Shown here in pieces: positions 8,071 through 10,100 of a stretch of 10,100 nt of DNA. The notes under the pieces are model-generated. The model did not search any database. It was not told where the DNA came from and worked only from the letters and a program-made list of their open reading frames with translations. Where the stretch lies: NCBI GenBank assembly GCA_019314005.1, contig JAFDAE010000167.1, forward strand, positions 1 to 10,100. Direction: 5' to 3'. The position numbers and the translations under genes were made by a program. This DNA is from Deltaproteobacteria bacterium. Lineage in GTDB: Bacteria > Desulfobacterota > Desulfobacteria > C00003060 > C00003106. Numbering within the stretch: position 1 is the stretch's first letter; every line of letters begins with the position of its first letter.

Positions 8071-8074
8071 TTTT

Positions 8075-8083
8075 CCCTCCCTC
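8075..8083 (-). promoter_or_regulatory. Ribosome-binding site that fixes the rhodanese start
   Basis: GAGGGAGGG, followed by AAAA and then the ATG at 8070, is a strong Shine-Dalgarno sequence at suitable spacing. The alternative TTG at 8085-8083 overlaps this element and cannot be served by it, so the 162-residue product is preferred. Confidence 0.75.
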
Positions 8084-8147
8084 AATAAAATTGATTATTA
8101 ATAAAGTTAACAGCTATCCTTCTTGTTTTTTTATTAAGGTCGGATAG

Positions 8148-8177
8148 ATTATAAAATCCTTTAAAAAAATTGAGCAA
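8148..8177 (-). promoter_or_regulatory. Likely sigma70-type promoter for the rhodanese gene
   Basis: A perfect -10 box TATAAT (8153-8148, minus strand) is preceded, with an 18-base spacer, by TTGCTC (8177-8172), which matches the consensus at the first three positions. The spacer is AT-rich. The predicted start near 8141 gives a leader of about 70 bases. The rest of 8071-8349 shows no other feature I can support. Confidence 0.5.
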
Positions 8178-8349
8178 TTAATAACTTTTTTTGCCTGTTT
8201 TTCCGGGTACAGGGCGCAGAGAAAATAGACGAACAATCAGCCAGGTCCCTGCAACTAAATACACGCTATGCACATATAATCGGAATTTGCGGAAAATTCT
8301 TTAGGAAAATAAGAAGATAACTTGAGGAAGTGATTTTATCGTTTGTTTA

Positions 8350-9894
8350 TCAGCCTATCAAGAGGGATCTGCCGGTCATCTCTTTTGGCTGGGGCATTTC
8401 CATAAGGTGAAGCATGGTAGGCGCAATATCGCACAGAGCCCCTTCGTTCAATTTTGCTTCTGCGCGTGTGTCGTCTACCAGGATAAATGGGACTGGATTA
8501 AGCGTGTGCGCTGTATGAGGGCTACCGTCTTTTTGCATTATCTGCTCGGCATTGCCGTGGTCTGCCGTAATCAAAGCGATTCCCCCTCTTTTGAGAACTG
8601 TGGGGACTATCCCGGCAATACATTCATCCACTGTCTCGCATGCCTTAACAGCGGCGGACAACACCCCTGTGTGACCGACCATGTCGAGATTGGCAAGGTT
8701 GAGGATGATGACATCATATTGGTCTGATTCGATACGCTTTATGACCTCATCAGTTACTTCATAGGCGCTCATCTGGGGCTTTTGATCATAGGTTCGCACT
8801 TCCTTTGGAGAAGGGATGAGACACCGATCTTCTAATGGGAAAGGTGTTTCTTCGCCGCCGTTGAAAAAATAGGTGACATGGGCATATTTTTCCGTTTCCG
8901 CGATCCTAAGTTGGCGGAGTTTTGCCTTGCTTACGATTTCGCCAAATATATTGACGAGATGTTCCGGAGGGAATGCGACCGGGAAGGTGAATCGCTCCTC
9001 ATAAAGAGTCATGGATACATAGTCGGCAAGTTTTGGTCTGGGGTTTGCCGGAAACTCGTCAAAATTCGGATCTGTAAACGCACGGCTGAGTTCGCGCGCA
9101 CGGTCTGCCCGGAAATTGAAAAAGATTATCCCGTCCTGATCACGAACAGTGGCGGCAGGGTTGCCTGATGTGTCAGTAATGATTGTGGGTTCGATGAATT
9201 CATCTGTCTCCCCCCGTTTATAGGCCGCGCTGACCGCGGTAATCGGATCCGGAGCCGGAATGCCGGTTCCGGATGTCAGCATTTTGTATGCCTTTTCAAC
9301 CCTGTTCCATCGTTTGTCCCGGTCCATGGCATAGAACCTGCCGCAGACAGTGGCGATTTTGCCTATTCCCTGACGATCCAGTTCTTTTTGCAAGGTGCGG
9401 ATGTAATCGATACCACTGTGTGGGGGAGTGTCTCTGCCATCTGTGAAACAGTGAACGTAGATATTGTGCAGGTCAGTGCGTTTGGCCAGTTCAATAAGCG
9501 CAAAGATGTGGTCCATGTGACTGTGTACGCCTCCGTCTGAGACCAAACCCATAATATGGAGTGCGGAGTTGTTCTCTTTGACCTTTGAGATCACCTGTCC
9601 AAATGTCTTGTTCTCAAAAAACTCTCCGCTTCGAATGGCGCGGTTGATCTTGGTAATGCCCTGGTAAACCACTCTGCCGGCGCCGATGTTAAGGTGTCCG
9701 ACCTCGGAATTACCCATAATCCCTTCCGGAAGGCCTACAGCTTCTCCGAATGTTGCCAGACGTGTGGAAGGATAAGTCTTGAAAAGTTTGTCCTGAAAAG
9801 GGGTGCGGGCCTGAAAGATAGCATTGCCTTCTCCCGGCGGCGCAATGCCCCATCCGTCCAGTATGCATAACATTATTGGTCTGCGGGTAAGCAT
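8350..9894 (-). CDS. gpmI: 2,3-bisphosphoglycerate-independent phosphoglycerate mutase
   Basis: Interconverts 3- and 2-phosphoglycerate in glycolysis/gluconeogenesis in the cytoplasm, using two metal ions (usually Mn) and a phosphoserine intermediate. At 514 residues it has the standard length. The full set of alkaline-phosphatase-fold residues is visible: Asp13 in ILDGWG; nucleophile Ser63 in GNSEVGHLN; His124 in GGVHSH; DGRDTPP at 152-158; the RADR substrate motif at 262-265; Lys336; and the metal ligands Asp404 and His408 (NLDMVGHTG), Asp445 and His446 (TADHGNAEQ) and His463 (HTAHT). All are offset by one from the well-studied Geobacillus enzyme. The ATG at 9894 has a near-perfect ribosome-binding site, AAGGAGGA, 9 bases upstream. 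The gene stands alone: the rhodanese starts 279 bases further on behind its own promoter, and no clear hairpin follows gpmI. A palindromic element begins 36 bases upstream of the start codon. Confidence 0.97.
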   Translation of the reverse strand: MLTRRPIMLCILDGWGIAPPGEGNAIFQARTPFQDKLFKTYPSTRLATFGEAVGLPEGIMGNSEVGHLNIGAGRVVYQGITKINRAIRSGEFFENKTFGQVISKVKENNSALHIMGLVSDGGVHSHMDHIFALIELAKRTDLHNIYVHCFTDGRDTPPHSGIDYIRTLQKELDRQGIGKIATVCGRFYAMDRDKRWNRVEKAYKMLTSGTGIPAPDPITAVSAAYKRGETDEFIEPTIITDTSGNPAATVRDQDGIIFFNFRADRARELSRAFTDPNFDEFPANPRPKLADYVSMTLYEERFTFPVAFPPEHLVNIFGEIVSKAKLRQLRIAETEKYAHVTYFFNGGEETPFPLEDRCLIPSPKEVRTYDQKPQMSAYEVTDEVIKRIESDQYDVIILNLANLDMVGHTGVLSAAVKACETVDECIAGIVPTVLKRGGIALITADHGNAEQIMQKDGSPHTAHTLNPVPFILVDDTRAEAKLNEGALCDIAPTMLHLMEMPQPKEMTGRSLLIG

Positions 9895-9930
9895 GAAAAT
9901 TTATCCTCCTTGGAGCCCTCCCCTCCCGTC

Positions 9931-10097
9931 CAATGTTGTTGACTTAAGCACATTTCGTTTTGAACCGCAGAATTTCGAACAAGGAATAACGAATATCGAA
10001 GTAATGGAAAACCTCATTAGACTTCATAATTCAACATTCCTTGTTCAATATTCATTATTCAATAACAATCGTGAATTTCCTTAAGTCAACAGTATTG
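9931..10097. repeat. MITE-like imperfect palindrome with terminal inverted repeats upstream of gpmI
   Basis: The ends are 18-bp inverted repeats matching at 16 positions (9931-9948 and 10080-10097), including 12 perfect bases, TGTTGACTTAAG/CTTAAGTCAACA. A second, inner inverted repeat pairs 9977-10002 with 10021-10046 at 20 of 26 positions, including an exact ATTCCTTGTTC core, and continues towards the centre near 10010. The whole unit can fold into one long hairpin. It is AT-rich with repeated GAATA/TTCAATATTC-like units and has no coding potential. This looks like a miniature inverted-repeat element or dispersed repeat. From memory, similar GAACAAGGAAT/TTCAATATTC palindromes recur in Desulfobacterota genomes, but I cannot check that here. 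Because it ends close to the right edge, target-site duplications cannot be judged. The gpmI promoter must lie in it, beyond it, or in the short 9895-9930 gap. Confidence 0.65.
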
Positions 10098-10100
10098 CCC

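Noticed and set aside
8207..8240. Possible hairpin (CCTGT ... ACAGG) between gpmI and the rhodanese gene
   Set aside because: The stem is only five pairs with a long loop, and no T tract follows it in the gpmI direction; not enough to call a terminator.
9824..10084. An 86-codon plus-strand frame running from the start of gpmI into the palindromic element
   Set aside because: Its first part is antisense to gpmI and its second part is the translation of an inverted repeat (phrases like VQYSLFN), which is typical of a repeat misread as a gene.

Overview
The window looks like ordinary chromosomal DNA from a Gram-negative, probably anaerobic bacterium. It has an outer-membrane porin, an exported rhodanese and a transmembrane chemoreceptor. 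The protein style and moderate base composition suggest Desulfobacterota (former Deltaproteobacteria). That placement is an inference from gene character; no rRNA or other marker gene is present.

Layout from left to right. (1) 3-764 (+): the C-terminal part of an OprP-like porin, cut by the window edge. (2) A strong hairpin (807-836) separates it from a convergent two-gene minus-strand operon: a membrane-anchored TPR protein (2090-2782), then a YhiN/HI0933-family flavoprotein (842-2086). A good sigma70-type promoter lies at 2824-2853. (3) The 2783-3045 gap also holds a perfect 13-bp inverted repeat in a degenerate TCATTT/GTCAT-rich stretch, upstream of priA (+), the replication-restart helicase gene. 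priA carries a frameshift near its 3' end: the canonical PriA C-terminus is fully present, but in the next reading frame. (4) A perfect 17-bp hairpin (5484-5522) ends priA and the convergent minus-strand chemoreceptor gene (5534-7459). (5) Still on the minus strand: a small exported rhodanese (7582-8070) with its own promoter and terminator, then gpmI, the cofactor-independent phosphoglycerate mutase (8350-9894). The 279 bases between those two genes hold the rhodanese promoter and otherwise nothing I can name. (6) Upstream of gpmI is a roughly 167-bp imperfect palindrome with 18-bp terminal inverted repeats (9931-10097), which looks like a miniature non-coding mobile or dispersed element.

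The genes do not form one pathway. They are housekeeping genes (priA, gpmI, the TPR/flavoprotein pair) mixed with surface and sensing genes (porin, chemoreceptor, rhodanese), each with its own signals. I see no defence system, CRISPR, prophage, tRNA, rRNA or biosynthetic cluster. The points most worth checking are the priA frameshift, the palindromic element upstream of gpmI, and the probable CheR/CheB tether on the chemoreceptor tail. I do not see evidence for a new multi-gene system.
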